Shown here: piece after piece, positions 44,624-55,564 of the stretch | Numbering within the stretch: position 1 is the first letter of the stretch | Layout: every line of letters starts with the position of its first letter | Translations under genes and position numbers: made by a program | The notes under the pieces: model-generated | Seen by the model: the letters and a program-made list of their open reading frames with translations, nothing else | What the model was told of the DNA's origin: nothing | The model's database searches: none | DNA from: Dactylorhiza incarnata | Lineage: Eukaryota > Streptophyta > Magnoliopsida > Asparagales > Orchidaceae | Direction: 5' to 3' | Assembly (NCBI GenBank): GCA_033032865.1 | Contig: JAWHQI010000266.1 | Location: forward strand, 1,773,501 to 1,837,500 | Length of the DNA: 64,000 bases

Positions 44624-45585
44624 TTATTCTACAAATATATGTTGATCACATCATTTTTTGGAGACACTAATGAAGAGTTGTGTAATGAAGTAGTCTTAAT
44701 AATGAAAAATGAATTTGAAATGAGTCTTGTAGGAGAACTATCATATTTTCTTGGTTTTCAAATTTCACAAAGAACTGATGGTATTTTTATTTGTCAATAA
44801 AAATATGTTCACGATATGCTTAAACGATTTGGATTTGAAAATCTTAAACAAGCCTCTACTCCTATGAGTGCTTCCTTAAAACTAGGAAAAGATTAATCTG
44901 GAATTTCTATTGATCAAACACTATATAGAGGAATGATAGGTTCTCTTCTTTATTTAAGTGCATCTAGACTAGATATTATGTTTGTCATATGTTTATGTGC
45001 TCGCTTTAAAGCCGATCAAAAAGAATCTCATTTAAAAGTGGTAAAACGTATTTTTCGTTATCTAATTGGGTCATCTAAATTAGGATTATGGTACCCATAT
45101 AATGACTCTTTCACACTCCACGGCTATTCCGATTCGGACTACGCTGGGTTTTCACTAGATAGAAAAAGCACTAGCGGTACATGTCATTTTTAGGACCCTC
45201 TTTAGTTGCCTGGTCTAGTAGAAAACAATCTTCGGTTGCACTCTCCACCACGGAGGCCAAATATATCGCACTTGGTAGTTGTTGTGCACAAGCATTATGG
45301 ATGAGCCAAACACTAGAGGACTTTGGATTTCATCTCAAAAATATAGATCTTAAATGTGACAACAAAAGTGCAATAGACCTCACATATAATCCTGTACACC
45401 ATTCTAAATCCAAACACATCGACGTTCGTCATCATTTCATTAGGGATCACATTAAGAAAGAAAATGTAAGAGTAAGCTTCATTGGGACAGACTCTCAACT
45501 CGCTGACATATTCACTAAACCTCTTCCCGATGAACATTTTCGTTTATTACGACTTGAATTAGGTGTCCTAGATCTTTCAAGTTAA
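44624..45585 (+). pseudogene. pol: RT C-terminal part and RNase H of C
   Basis: The catalytic box at 44638-44649 reads Y-V-D-H, the second Asp being lost. A T-run slip at about 44655 then shifts the frame to FGDTNEEL, SLVGELSYFLGFQI and a TAA (44797). The RNase H follows: MIGSLLYLSASRLDIMF, HGYSDSDYAGF, a frame change at about 45185, LSTTEAKYIALG, LKCDNKSAIDL, SKHIDVRHHFIRDHI and LADIFTKPLPD. The catalytic acidic residues of RNase H are present but split between frames. Confidence 0.87.
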
Positions 45586-47672
45586 AACATGCTCACAAAT
45601 ACAATTTTCTTCATTTTTCACCATCCAAAACATTTCCAAAAATTCTGCAAATTAAGCATGGAACTACTATTGGGACACCTAATCAACTTCCAACATCAAA
45701 ATTTTCAAAACCCTAAGAAATCACTTACTGTTTCCCGCGCTAGCGCTAGCGCCGGCGCTAGCATCGAGGTTCAAATTTCTGTGTTTTTAAAATTTCTAAA
45801 AATTCCTAAAAATATTTTAATCTATATGTACTATTTAGTTTTTGCACATCTGATTCTAATTTATTCTTGAAAAATCAAAATACAAAAATATAAAATCAAA
45901 ATTACAAAAAATATGTTTTGCCGCTTATTTTTGTTTTGTGGTTAAAATTTTTTTTCAAATACAAAACTACAAAAACCAAATTACAAAATTTTTTTTTCCG
46001 TTCTCTTTGTTTAATGTTCATCTTTATGCAAAAATCAAATATAAAAATTACAAAAGCAAAAATTACAAAAATATGCTTTTATTTGCTAAAATCAAATACA
46101 AAAATATAAAACTTTAAAACTATCAAAAAAAAAAACTCTATGATTTTTTTGAAAAATCAAGCATGATTTAATCTACCATTTAGAAATTTTACAATGTTGC
46201 AATTTATCTTTTCAAACTACTTTGGACATTGTCTTTCTTCATGCTTTGAAATATCTATTCAAATGTGCATCACTCATAGTTTAAAAGTTGTGTAGGATCT
46301 TGCTTAGCATGCCTCTAAGTATGAGTAAATATTTTATGTTTGATAATGATAGTTATTCACTCACCCTTTTTGGCATTGTCTACTTATGTGTTTAATCTAA
46401 GAATGTTTGTGTATGTTTTGTATTAGTACAAATAAATTAAAATTGCACAAGTATCTTACCTACACTCCTTATTTTGCACTCTTAAAAATTAAGATAAGTG
46501 GTTATGTTTTCATAAATTCTATTGATTTGCAAAACAAGTGTATTCGGAGAACTTTGCCCAAAACAAAATTATAAAATAAATGACAAAGATAACTCCACCA
46601 AGCACTACTTGAACCTCCTGATAAGCCTTAATAAGCATTGTGAGGTTGTGCACCTTGGAAAGAATAATAAAGTGTCTTGTGCAAATCAAATCTTTCTTTC
46701 AAAAATAAGTAATACCACTTTCTCTTAAGTACACCGGATCACTAGTCTCAAAATTCAAAATAAAATATGTGATCCCCCAAGCACTACTTTGCACCCTGAT
46801 AACTCTTGATGAGCATTGTGTGTGCAAAGCACCTTGGTAGTTGTACATTTTTTTTGTGCATTAAAGTGTGTGGAAGTAATCTTATTTGTGTTTTATTGTG
46901 CTTCTTACTTTACATATTACTTGTATTTTTGATTAAAACATTTGTTTACTCTACTCAAAAATACACTTATGTGCACATCATTATCTTACATAACACTTCT
47001 TCTCATGAGTATTGGATCCTAATGCTAATTCTATATTACTCTCTCTTTATGAATTGCACTAGATAACCTAGCATGTGTTCTACAATGTTTGGTATGTTTT
47101 TGGAATTATGAATTAAAGTAACATTGTAGTATTTTTTTTAAAAACAATATTTCATGCTTGGATATTATCAAATTTAAAACTACAAAATGATTTACAAAAA
47201 CATCATCTTTTGTGAACTTTAACTCATTTTTTTTGGATTATCATTGCTATTTGATGTTTTTGTATTGCTATAAGTCTTCCGCATCTTAACCATATAAGTG
47301 TTTTTACCTTGCGCTTTCATGCTTACTTAATATCTTGTCTTCTTTGCATCATCACTTATTCTTAAAAAATTTTATCGTTCATTTAGTGATAGATTTACTT
47401 GGAACATTTTTTTATTGGTTACTTCAAACATAAAAATCTTTTATGCTAAAAACTCTGAATATTTTGTAATGCTTATAACTCTGATCTATTTCAATGAAAA
47501 ACAATTCTAAGCCTCCTTATCATTTACTTAAAAAGCTCGATCATGCCTTCTCTTCTATTTACAAATTCTTTGGTGCTTTGTTTCCCTACCCACTTTTGCT
47601 AATAACAAAGGGGGAGACCTTACATGATAAATATACCCCGCTATCACAAACCCAACATGACAAATTAAGGTG
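45586..47672 (+). other. 3' untranslated region of C, AT-rich, no gene
   Basis: SIRE elements often carry an envelope-like gene here, but no frame above about 90 codons and no similar protein is seen. It contains a GC-rich word block (45731-45766, GCTAGCGCTAGCGCCGGCGCTAGC type) in an otherwise AT-rich stretch. Interrupted by G and finished at 54195-54377. Confidence 0.6.
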
Positions 47673-47677
47673 ATAGC

Positions 47678-49339
47678 TGATGAGTCCCGATTATATACAC
47701 ATATATGGACTCATCTGGGCCGTTTATCTAGTCATTCCACTGCACTTTAGCCTCATTTTAGCTTATATTTATTATCACTTGCTATGTGCACCTCTAGGCC
47801 CATTTTGGTGTGATTTCATGCTTTTCTTCATTAGTAGTTTTCATGCTCCGTTAGGTGCCACTTTCAGTGGCTAGATTCGTGGTTGTGCTGGAATAGGAGT
47901 CGTGCAGGTGTTTCCGGTGCAATTCTGCACAGGAACACTGCGCACGATCACCGGTTCTATTGCGCACGACCACTAGTCGTGCGCCACTGATCGTGTGCAC
48001 TTAACCCTTTTTCACGAGTTCTATTTGGTGCAGTGCGCACGACCACCAACGCCAGTGCGCACGACCACCGGTCGTGCGCCACTATTCGTGCGCACTTAAC
48101 AGTAATTTTATGAGTTCTGTTTCATCTATTGCGCACGACCACCGACGATATTGCGCACGACCACCGGTCGTGCGCCACTGGTCGTGCGAACATGTTATTT
48201 CATAATTTCTGTCTTTGCAGGTTCCGTCCAGGCAGAGCGCACGATCATCGAATTCTAGTGCGCACGACCACTGGTCGTGCGCCACTGACCGTGCGCACTG
48301 TTTAATTCCAGCGCCTATAAATTCCCTGCTCGCGATTTTAGGTCGGACGGACCTCCGGATTCCGCCGTTTTCTGCTCCCGTTCGCCCAGTTTCGCCACTC
48401 CATCGCCGCCCACCTTAGGGAGGATCTCCGGGCAAGCTTTCAACGCCAAATCTTTGCCGGAGTTTCCTCTCGGCCTCCTCCTTCATCCACGAGCTCCAAA
48501 GGAAGACCTAGCCGCCATTACCGTCAAGCAAGAGGAAGTTTGCAACCTCCACCGGATCGTGACACGAAGAAGACGGGTCCATTGGAGAGTAGTGACAGCT
48601 CTCTCTACCCCGGACGTAGTTGCGGACCGAGCTTGGACGCGGATTGACAACCCGGCGATTCCAACCGAGAATCTACAACGAGCCTTCGGATTCGGTCGAT
48701 TTCTTGCCTTATTCTTCTCTTATTGATTGTTGTAATAGCTAGATCTTGTGTATTTTGATGAAGAACACTTAACCTTGCTTTTATATATATATATTTCATG
48801 TTGTTGTGAAATGCTTTTGTGGTTTATGTGTTTATGAGGTGCGCCACCATCCATTTTCCACTCCACCACCATGTCCGGTGCCGCACTAGCAATTGCTAGT
48901 GGCGTGCTTGTCGACGAGGTGCTTGCGACCCTCATTCCGCTAGCCTACTCGTCCATACGCCTACCGAAGCGTGGCATCGCGGCCCGTATTCCATCTCGCC
49001 TATCGAAGCAGCGCGCTCAAGGCCTGCGTTGTTCGATTCCGCTCGCCTACTCGTCCATCCGCCCTTGCGACGCAGCGCGCTCAAGGCCTGCCTAGTCTCC
49101 ATCCCGCCAAGCGAAGCATTGCATAGCGGCATTGCATAGGAGTAGTTGTAGTTGTTTTAGTTTATTTTCCAAAAGCCAACCCAACTCCCCCGCATTCCAT
49201 CCGATTTAAGGACTTCAATCTCAAGTCCTTCCTCGAAACCTAACTCCACCTTACTGTGTTCCTCAAGAGACCGACACTCGGGGATTTTCCCCATTATTAT
49301 TACTTGCGCGACCGGTGCACTTGCCGAATCATCGCATCA
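47678..49339 (+). repeat. 5' LTR of G
   Basis: Contains a cluster of GCGCACGACC...GGTCGTGCGC palindromes (47936-48300), a TATA box CCTATAAATT (48316-48322), a leader frame of 90 codons (48454-48726) also open in the other LTR, and the palindrome CACTAGCAATTGCTAGTG (48884-48901). Confidence 0.95.
48316..48322 (+). promoter_or_regulatory. TATA box in 5' LTR of G
   Basis: GCGCCTATAAATTCC, directly downstream of the palindrome cluster; the same in the 3' LTR at 53166-53172. Confidence 0.7.
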
Positions 49340-49344
49340 AGTTT

Positions 49345-49363
49345 TTGGCGCCGTTGCCGGGGA
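49345..49363 (+). other. Primer-binding site of G (tRNA-Asp type)
   Basis: TTGGCGCCGTTGCCGGGGA, five bases after the LTR. TGGCGCCGTTGCCGGGGA complements the 3' end of plant tRNA-Asp, the primer used by Athila/Tat-type gypsy elements. Confidence 0.88.
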
Positions 49364-49557
49364 ACACAGTCGTGTGAGTTTTCTGGAGAGGGAGAATCTG
49401 AGAGAGAAGCCCTTCCATTTGTTTATTGCATCTTTTATTTTATTTCTGTTCTTTTTATTCCTTCTTCTTGTTTTATATCAGGTTGCTGTAGTAATTTTTA
49501 TTTGGTTTAGTATTTGCACAATAGCAGTTTTATTTTGAATCGTTTTATCTTCACACT

Positions 49558-50799
49558 ATGTGGGCACATCTCAATTTCCGTTGTCGTTGGTGTGGAGCTA
49601 CCTCCCACTCTAGTGATGAATGCCCTACGGAGAATAGTAGGCATAATTCTTATAGCCCAGCATATGGAGCACCGACTTCGTCTGGTACTCCATATGGTGC
49701 GCGTAAGTCTTATGGCTACTCTGCTGAGCCTTTACCGTCATACTTCTTTTCGGCTTCAGCACCCGCTGTGCCAAAGAAGCCTGCTAGGCAGTTCCAGTTT
49801 TGTCGGAGCACAGACCATGCCCTGAAGGATTGTGCTGCTTTTCGTCGCCAATAGGATGAGGATGATGAGCCGGATATCCGGATCGTCCCGAATCCTAACT
49901 CTGGCGGCACACCTTCAACATCCGTTTTTGTGTCTTTGCCACCTTCACATCTTGAAGGGTATGGCGTTGACACAGTCACCAGATGTGTGGCTGATCTGGG
50001 CACCGATATTGCTGAGCCCATTCTCCCAGTGCATCCACCACCTCTAGTGGATTCGATTCTTTGTGAGGAATCGGTGCTCGACTTTTATCCGAGCACTATT
50101 CCTCTCCCTGTTGTGCATACTACACTCGTCTCTGACGACATTGTTGATGATGTGTCGCAGGAGGAGGCGGTTGATCTTAGTATTGTGCCTATTCCTATGG
50201 AGGAGGACAACCTTCTAGGTGAAGAGGAGTTTTCCTCAACACCGGTGGAGGAAGTCCAAATCTCTAGCTTGGCCACTGTTGATCCCGCCGAATCTTGTAG
50301 CATTGATGACAATGCTAACATTATTTTACTTCCCCAACCTGATGGGAGTGAGACCGGGATCACTCCCCCGACTGTTGTTTATTTATGTTCTTCGTCTTCT
50401 TTATTTCTTGATCCCCTTTCTTCATCCGAGCCTGTGCAGGTTGAGTTTTCACAGGTATCCCAGGAGGACTTGGAGCTTTTTGCTCAAGTCAATGATAAGA
50501 GTATCCTCTCATGTGAGGAGGTTTATTCCCCCTCCGTTGAGGAAGCTCCACTCATTGCCTTTACCTCCTACTGCCTCCCTGTTGACGATACCTTGCTAGG
50601 CAAGGATGTGTTTTGTGAGATGAGTGAGGACCAGGCCTCCTCCTCTTCTTACTTTCTTTTCCCTCTACCTGTGTCAAGCAGGTATTATTTATATTCGGGT
50701 AGAGGCATGACTGTTCTTTCGCCGTATCGGTACCCGCTACCGACACGCATATTAGAACAGTTACCGGTGCACTTTTCTTTTCATAGGCCCATTAGCTAG
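49558..50799 (+). CDS. gag: Gag-like protein of G, one in-frame stop
   Basis: Probably an RNA-binding or particle protein. I start at the Met of MWAHLNFRCRWCG because it is conserved in E while the sequence upstream is not in frame. First knuckle: CRWCGATSHSSDEC (perfect C-x2-C-x4-H-x4-C). A Ser/Pro/Tyr-rich spacer follows, then a second knuckle whose first Cys is replaced by Phe (F-Q-F-C-R-S-T-D-H...C; E has C-L-F-C). A TAG at 49852-49854 interrupts the frame where E has TTG. The remaining ~315 codons are acidic and Ser/Pro-rich with no fold I recognise. No capsid-core motif is visible, so gag is an inference from the knuckles and position. Confidence 0.75.
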
Positions 50800-52514
50800 A
50801 ACCTTTAGTTTTTGAATAAGTCGTGATGGGATGACAATAACCCCAGTAGTTATCTTACTTTTCTTGCATTTTATTTTTAGTCCATCCTGTTTAGTTAGCT
50901 GTAGTTTATTGTAGTTTATCTTTTTCTGCTTCTTTTGTTTTGCGGAGCTGACCCCTGCAGGTATATTTTCTGGATGGCGGATGCTGCAGCTTCATTTTAG
51001 CTTACACGCCAATCTTCTGGTGTGCTCATTTCTAAGCATTGGGTACTCTCTTCCCCTAGCCCTATTTTGATTTTCCTGTCATATATTATGCGGATTGTTT
51101 AGTTTAAGTATGGGGGAGAGTAGTTTTGTTTACCCGCTCACGTGCACTATTGCACTGCATACTAGAAGATTTCATTTAAATTGTTGTTCATTTTCATTGC
51201 ACACCACCGCACCCACTTGAGCACGTACTAGCCTGTATGCATGCTCTGTAGTGAATTTAATTCTTCTGCTTATTTGGGAAAGTCTAGGTGATGGCTTAGG
51301 ACTATGCAGCTGAGTAAAATGTTGACTCTAGTAGTGCTCCTAATCGAGTGCTCGGTTGCATAGAAATTTGTGTAGATTAAATTTCTTTTTATACTATGGT
51401 TTTATATTTTTCTCTATTAGTGTAAATGTTGTTTACTTTACTCAAATGGTGAATTCGGTGGAATCAAACGGTAGCATAGGGATGTGTGTATACGATCGCT
51501 AGATTCGTATTGCTTGAGTCGGGAGGAAGGAGAATCTTTCTCGGTGGCTAGAACTTGCCCCAAGCGATTCTTGAAGCATGGGTATACGGTTAGTCAATGG
51601 CGTGAATGTGATATAGGCCATCATCTTGGCCCGGTTGAGCCTTTGTGCCATTCCTATCATCATTTCCTCGCTAGCCCAGTTGTGCCTACCCCATTCTTTT
51701 GGTTCAGCCCCACTATTGTTCACCAAAGCCTAAACTCCAATCCTAGTCGCACACCCAAAAAGCAAGCATTTTGTTTAAATTTCAAATTGGTGGTGTTGAT
51801 TGTGGTAGTACATTGTGAAAATGTGGTTGTGCATCTTTGAAAATTTGCTGAAATTGTTAAAGAAAGAAAAAGAAAAGAAGAAAAAGATTTGAAAAGAAAA
51901 AGAAGAATGAAAAGTTTAATTGAAAAAAATCTGTTTGAGATTTATATTTGGGAGTAGGCGGTGCACACACCCATGCGTCTAAGTCCAAGTCTGGGGGTGT
52001 TGTGTACCCGCGTGTTTGTGTGGTGAATGAGGATAGTTTCCTGCATTAGCTCATTTGGGTTTAGTGTTTGAGCCGTCGTTTTTATCTTTGTTTATCCTCA
52101 CCTAAACCCAAGCCTCATTTAAAACCTAAAGTCCTATTGATTCACGCGTTTGAGTCAAACCAGTGCCGTGGAGAGAATGTGACCGGGCAAGCCTATGGTC
52201 ACCGACACCGATGGATTTCGGTGGAGTTTGTCCGGCATCCCAATCTTGAGCAATGCTCATCTCAGCATTTAGTTTACTTTCTCCGTATGCATGACCGAAC
52301 GATTCACCGCTTTTCACCATTTTGAGTAGCTGTAATATGTTTTTACTCCTTTAGAAATATATAAATTGTTTTTATAGTCAGAAATCTTTTCTACTATTTT
52401 TCTTATGCACGTGAGCATGCGACTTCGCATGGTACTCTATATTGTAGTTTTAAGCCATCTACTTTTCTTTCCCCGTTCGCTTAGAATTTGTTTGCTCGGG
52501 ACGCGCAAACAGGT
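50800..52514 (+). other. 3' non-coding region of G
   Basis: No long reading frame. It holds two inner purine tracts: AAGTATGGGGGAGAG at 51106-51120 and AAGTCTGGGGGTGT at 51987-52000, the latter identical to the terminal one. A purine-rich stretch of AAAGAAAAAGAAAAG type lies at 51855-51915. The equivalent in E is 55565-57037. Confidence 0.6.
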
Positions 52515-52528
52515 AAGTCTGGGGGTGT
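52515..52528 (+). other. Polypurine tract of G
   Basis: AAGTCTGGGGGTGT ending on the first base of the 3' LTR; same in E. Confidence 0.75.
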
Positions 52529-54189
52529 GATGAGTCCCGATTATATACACATATATGGACTCATCTGGGCCGTTTATCTAGTCATTCCACTGCACTTTAG
52601 CCTCATTTTAGCTTATATTTATTATCACTTGCTATGTGCACCTCTAGGCCCATTTTGGTGTGATTTCATGCTTTTCTTCATTAGTAGTTTTCATGCTCCG
52701 TTAGGTGCCACTTTCAGTGGCTAGATTCGTGGTTGTGCTGGAATAGGAGTCGTGCAGGTGTTTCCGGTGCAATTCTGCACAGGAACACTGCGCACGATCA
52801 CCGGTTCTATTGCGCACGACCACTGGTCGTGCGCCACTGATCGTGTGCACTTAACCCTTTTTCACGAGTTCTGTTTGGTGCAGTGCGCACGACCACCAAC
52901 GCCAGTGCGCACGACCACCGGTCGTGCGCCACTATTCGTGCGCACTTAACAGTAATTTTATGAGTTCTGTTTCATCTATTGCGCACGACCACCGACGATA
53001 TTGCGCACGACCACCGGTCGTGCGCCACTGGTCGTGCGAACATGTTATTTCATAATTTCTGTCTTTGCAGGTTCCGTCCAGGCAGAGCGCACGATCATCG
53101 AATTCTAGTGCGCACGACCACTGGTCGTGCGCCACTGACCGTGCGCACTGTTTAATTCCAGCGCCTATAAATTCCCTGCTCGCGATTTTAGGTCGGACGG
53201 ACCTCCGGATTCCGCCATTTTCTGCTCCCGTTCGCCCAGTTTCGCCCCTCCATCGCCGCCCACCTTAGGGAGGATCTCCGGGCAAGCTTTCAACGCCAAA
53301 TCTTTGCCGGAGTTTCCTCTCGGCCTCCTCCTTCATCCACGAGCTCCAAAGGAAGACCTAGCCACCATTACCGTCAAGCAAGAGGAAGTTTGCAACCTCC
53401 ACCGGATCGTGACACGAAGAAGACGGGTCCATTGGAGAGTAGTGACAGCTCTCTCTACCCCGGACGTAGTTGCGGACCGAGCTTGGACGCGGATTGACAA
53501 CCCGGCGATTCCAACCGAGAATCTACAACGAGCCTTCGGATTCGGTCGATTTCTTGCCTTATTCTTCTCTTATTGATTGTTGTAATAGCTAGATCTTGTG
53601 TATTTTGATGAAGAACACTTAACCTTGCTTTTATATATATATATTTCATGTTGTTGTGAAATGCTTTTGTGGTTTATGTGTTTATGAGGTGCGCCACCAT
53701 CCATTTTCCACTCCACCACCGTGTCCGGTGCCGCACTAGCAATTGCTAGTGGCGTGCTTGTCGACGAGGTGCTTGCGACCATCATTCCGCTAGCCTACTC
53801 GTCCATCCGCCTACCGAAGCGTGGCATCGCGGCCCGTATTCCATCTCGCCTATCGAAGCAGCGCGCTCAAGGCCTGCGTTGTTCGATTCCGCTCGCCTAC
53901 TCGTCCATCCGCCCTTGCGACGCAGCGCGCTCAAGGCCTGCCTAGTCTCCATCCCGCCAAGCGAAGCATTGCATAGCGGCATTGCATAGGAGTAGTTGTA
54001 GTTGTTTTAGTTTATTTTCCAAAAGCCAACCCAACGCCCCCGCATTCCATCCGATTTAAGGACTTCAATCTCAAGTCCTTCCTCGAAACCTAACTCCACC
54101 TTACTGTGTTCCTCAAGAGACCGACACTCGGGGATTTTCCCCATTATTATTACTTGCGCGACCGGTGCACTTGCCGAATCATCGCATCA
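52528..54189 (+). repeat. 3' LTR of G
   Basis: Same length as the 5' LTR, offset 4850 bases, with about nine differences seen by eye (for example G/A at 48367/53217 and A/C at 48397/53247). Confidence 0.95.
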
Positions 54190-54377
54190 ATAGCTTACAT
54201 ATTATGGGAGCATTCACTTAGGGGAGCATGTATTTAGGGGGAGCAATTCTGACATGCTAGAATCGATTATTATCCTAAGTCAATCACTCTCACACACACA
54301 AGTATAGTCTCATCATGATTATTTATTAATGCTTTGATTTATCATTAGTGGATTTGTTATTATCAAAAGGGGGAGTT

Positions 54378-55564
54378 TGTTGGAACACGGTCTTCCGCAT
54401 CTCCTAAGTTTGAGAATAACAAATCCTATGTGTATTTGATCTTATGTGTTTAAGTGTGCAGGAAATCAAAGTCCACATGACTCAAGGATAGTTGCCCCCA
54501 AAATTGAGGCCAAAATTCGAAGAGGCTCACTAGCGCCGGCGGTAGCGATAGCGCCCGGCGCTAGCGTTGAATCTACGCGATTCAGGCATCGTTTTTAGAA
54601 GGAGCTAGCGCCCGGCGTTAGCTACTAGCGCTGGCGATAGCATGGCGCACAAGAGGCATGGAGAAATATGTTGCCTCGGATTGAAGATCGCGCCACGCAA
54701 AATGTTACTTAGTCTAGGATAGCGCCGGCGGTAGCTACTAGCGCTGGCGGTAGCATGGCGCATAAGAGGCATAAAGCAAAATGTTGCCTCGGATTGAAGA
54801 TCCTGCCGCGCAAATTGTTTCTTAATCCGGGCTAGCGCCGGCGGTAGCGCTAGCGCCGGCGGTAGCACTTGGGCTATAAAAGGACCCCCTCTCCTCTTGT
54901 TTTCGTGCACCAATTGCATACACCTCAGAGAGAGAGTACTAGAATTCCAGAGGCCTATCTTGGCCGAAATTTGAGGTCCCGGCGAAGCTCTGCCAACTTC
55001 TGAAGGAGGATTCCATCACGCTGAAGCCAAACGAAGTCCGCTTCGACAAACGCTGATTCTACAGCGGGTCTTCGCCTCCATATTCAGAAGTTCATCTTAA
55101 GGGAAGTTTTTATTATTTTATTTATCTTTCTTTGTAAACGGTAGTGAAATCGCCTCGTGTTGGCGACTAGGTCTGGGGTAGGACTTAGGGATGAAAATCG
55201 CCTCGTGTTGGCGACTAGATCTAGGTTAGGTCTAGGGGGTGCTTGAGGCCACATCCGGGGAAGGATTGGCTAGATCGGCTTGAGGCCGAATCTGGAAAGG
55301 AGGAGGCTAGGGCCACCGGTTTGTGGGGAAGCGAGTCGGGATAGAAAACGAAAAGAGCTTTTATTATTCGCCTCTGATCTCTAGCGACATTGAGATCAAG
55401 TTTTGTAAAACTTATTTAATATCAATAAAGCTTGTCTTTCCTTTTTGTTTTACTTGTCTTCTTGTTTTAATATTGCAATATTCCAAAGTTTTTCTAAACA
55501 AAATCTAAAGTTTTTGAAAACCCTTATTCACCCCCCCCCCCTAAGGGCGTCGACCGATCCAACA
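54378..55564 (+). repeat. 3' LTR of C
   Basis: Pairs with 39421-40612, including the GCCGGCGGTAGC words at 54528-54870. The purine tract TCAAAAGGGGGAGTT precedes it. Confidence 0.94.

Larger units (their letters stand above)
47678..54189 (+). mobile_element. Element G: gag-only LTR retrotransposon, plus strand, inside C
   Basis: Two LTRs of 1662 bases (47678-49339 and 52528-54189), TGATGAGTCCC...TCGCATCA. TSD ATAGC at 47673-47677 and 54190-54194. tRNA-Asp primer site, one gag-like gene (49558-50799) and a purine tract. The total is 6512 bases with no room for pol. I counted about nine base differences between the LTRs by eye, so this is a recent insertion, and the youngest in the nest. Same family as E. 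Confidence 0.95.
39421..55564 (+). mobile_element. Element C: SIRE-like Ty1/copia, plus strand, interrupted by G
   Basis: LTRs (39421-40612 and 54378-55564) run TGTTGGAACACGG...CCGATCCAACA. Flanks GAGGA and GAGGC agree in 4 of 5 bases; the undisturbed site in G suggests GAGGC. tRNA-Met primer site at 40615, gag with two knuckles, pol with protease, integrase, RT and RNase H, a long 3' region without genes that is split by G, and the purine tract AAAAGGGGGAG at 54365-54375. Long gag, [13 protein letters not shown] and the long 3' region match SIRE/Maximus. Inactive: frameshifts in gag and pol, and YVDH in the RT box. Confidence 0.94.

Noticed and set aside
45586..47672. Envelope-like gene in the 3' region of C
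   Set aside because: SIRE elements may have one, but no frame here exceeds about 93 codons, and no coiled-coil or membrane layout is seen.
48215..48418. Duplicate plus- and minus-strand frames in the LTRs of G
   Set aside because: They arise from the palindromic GCGCACGACC words read in several frames and are repeated only because the LTRs are repeated.
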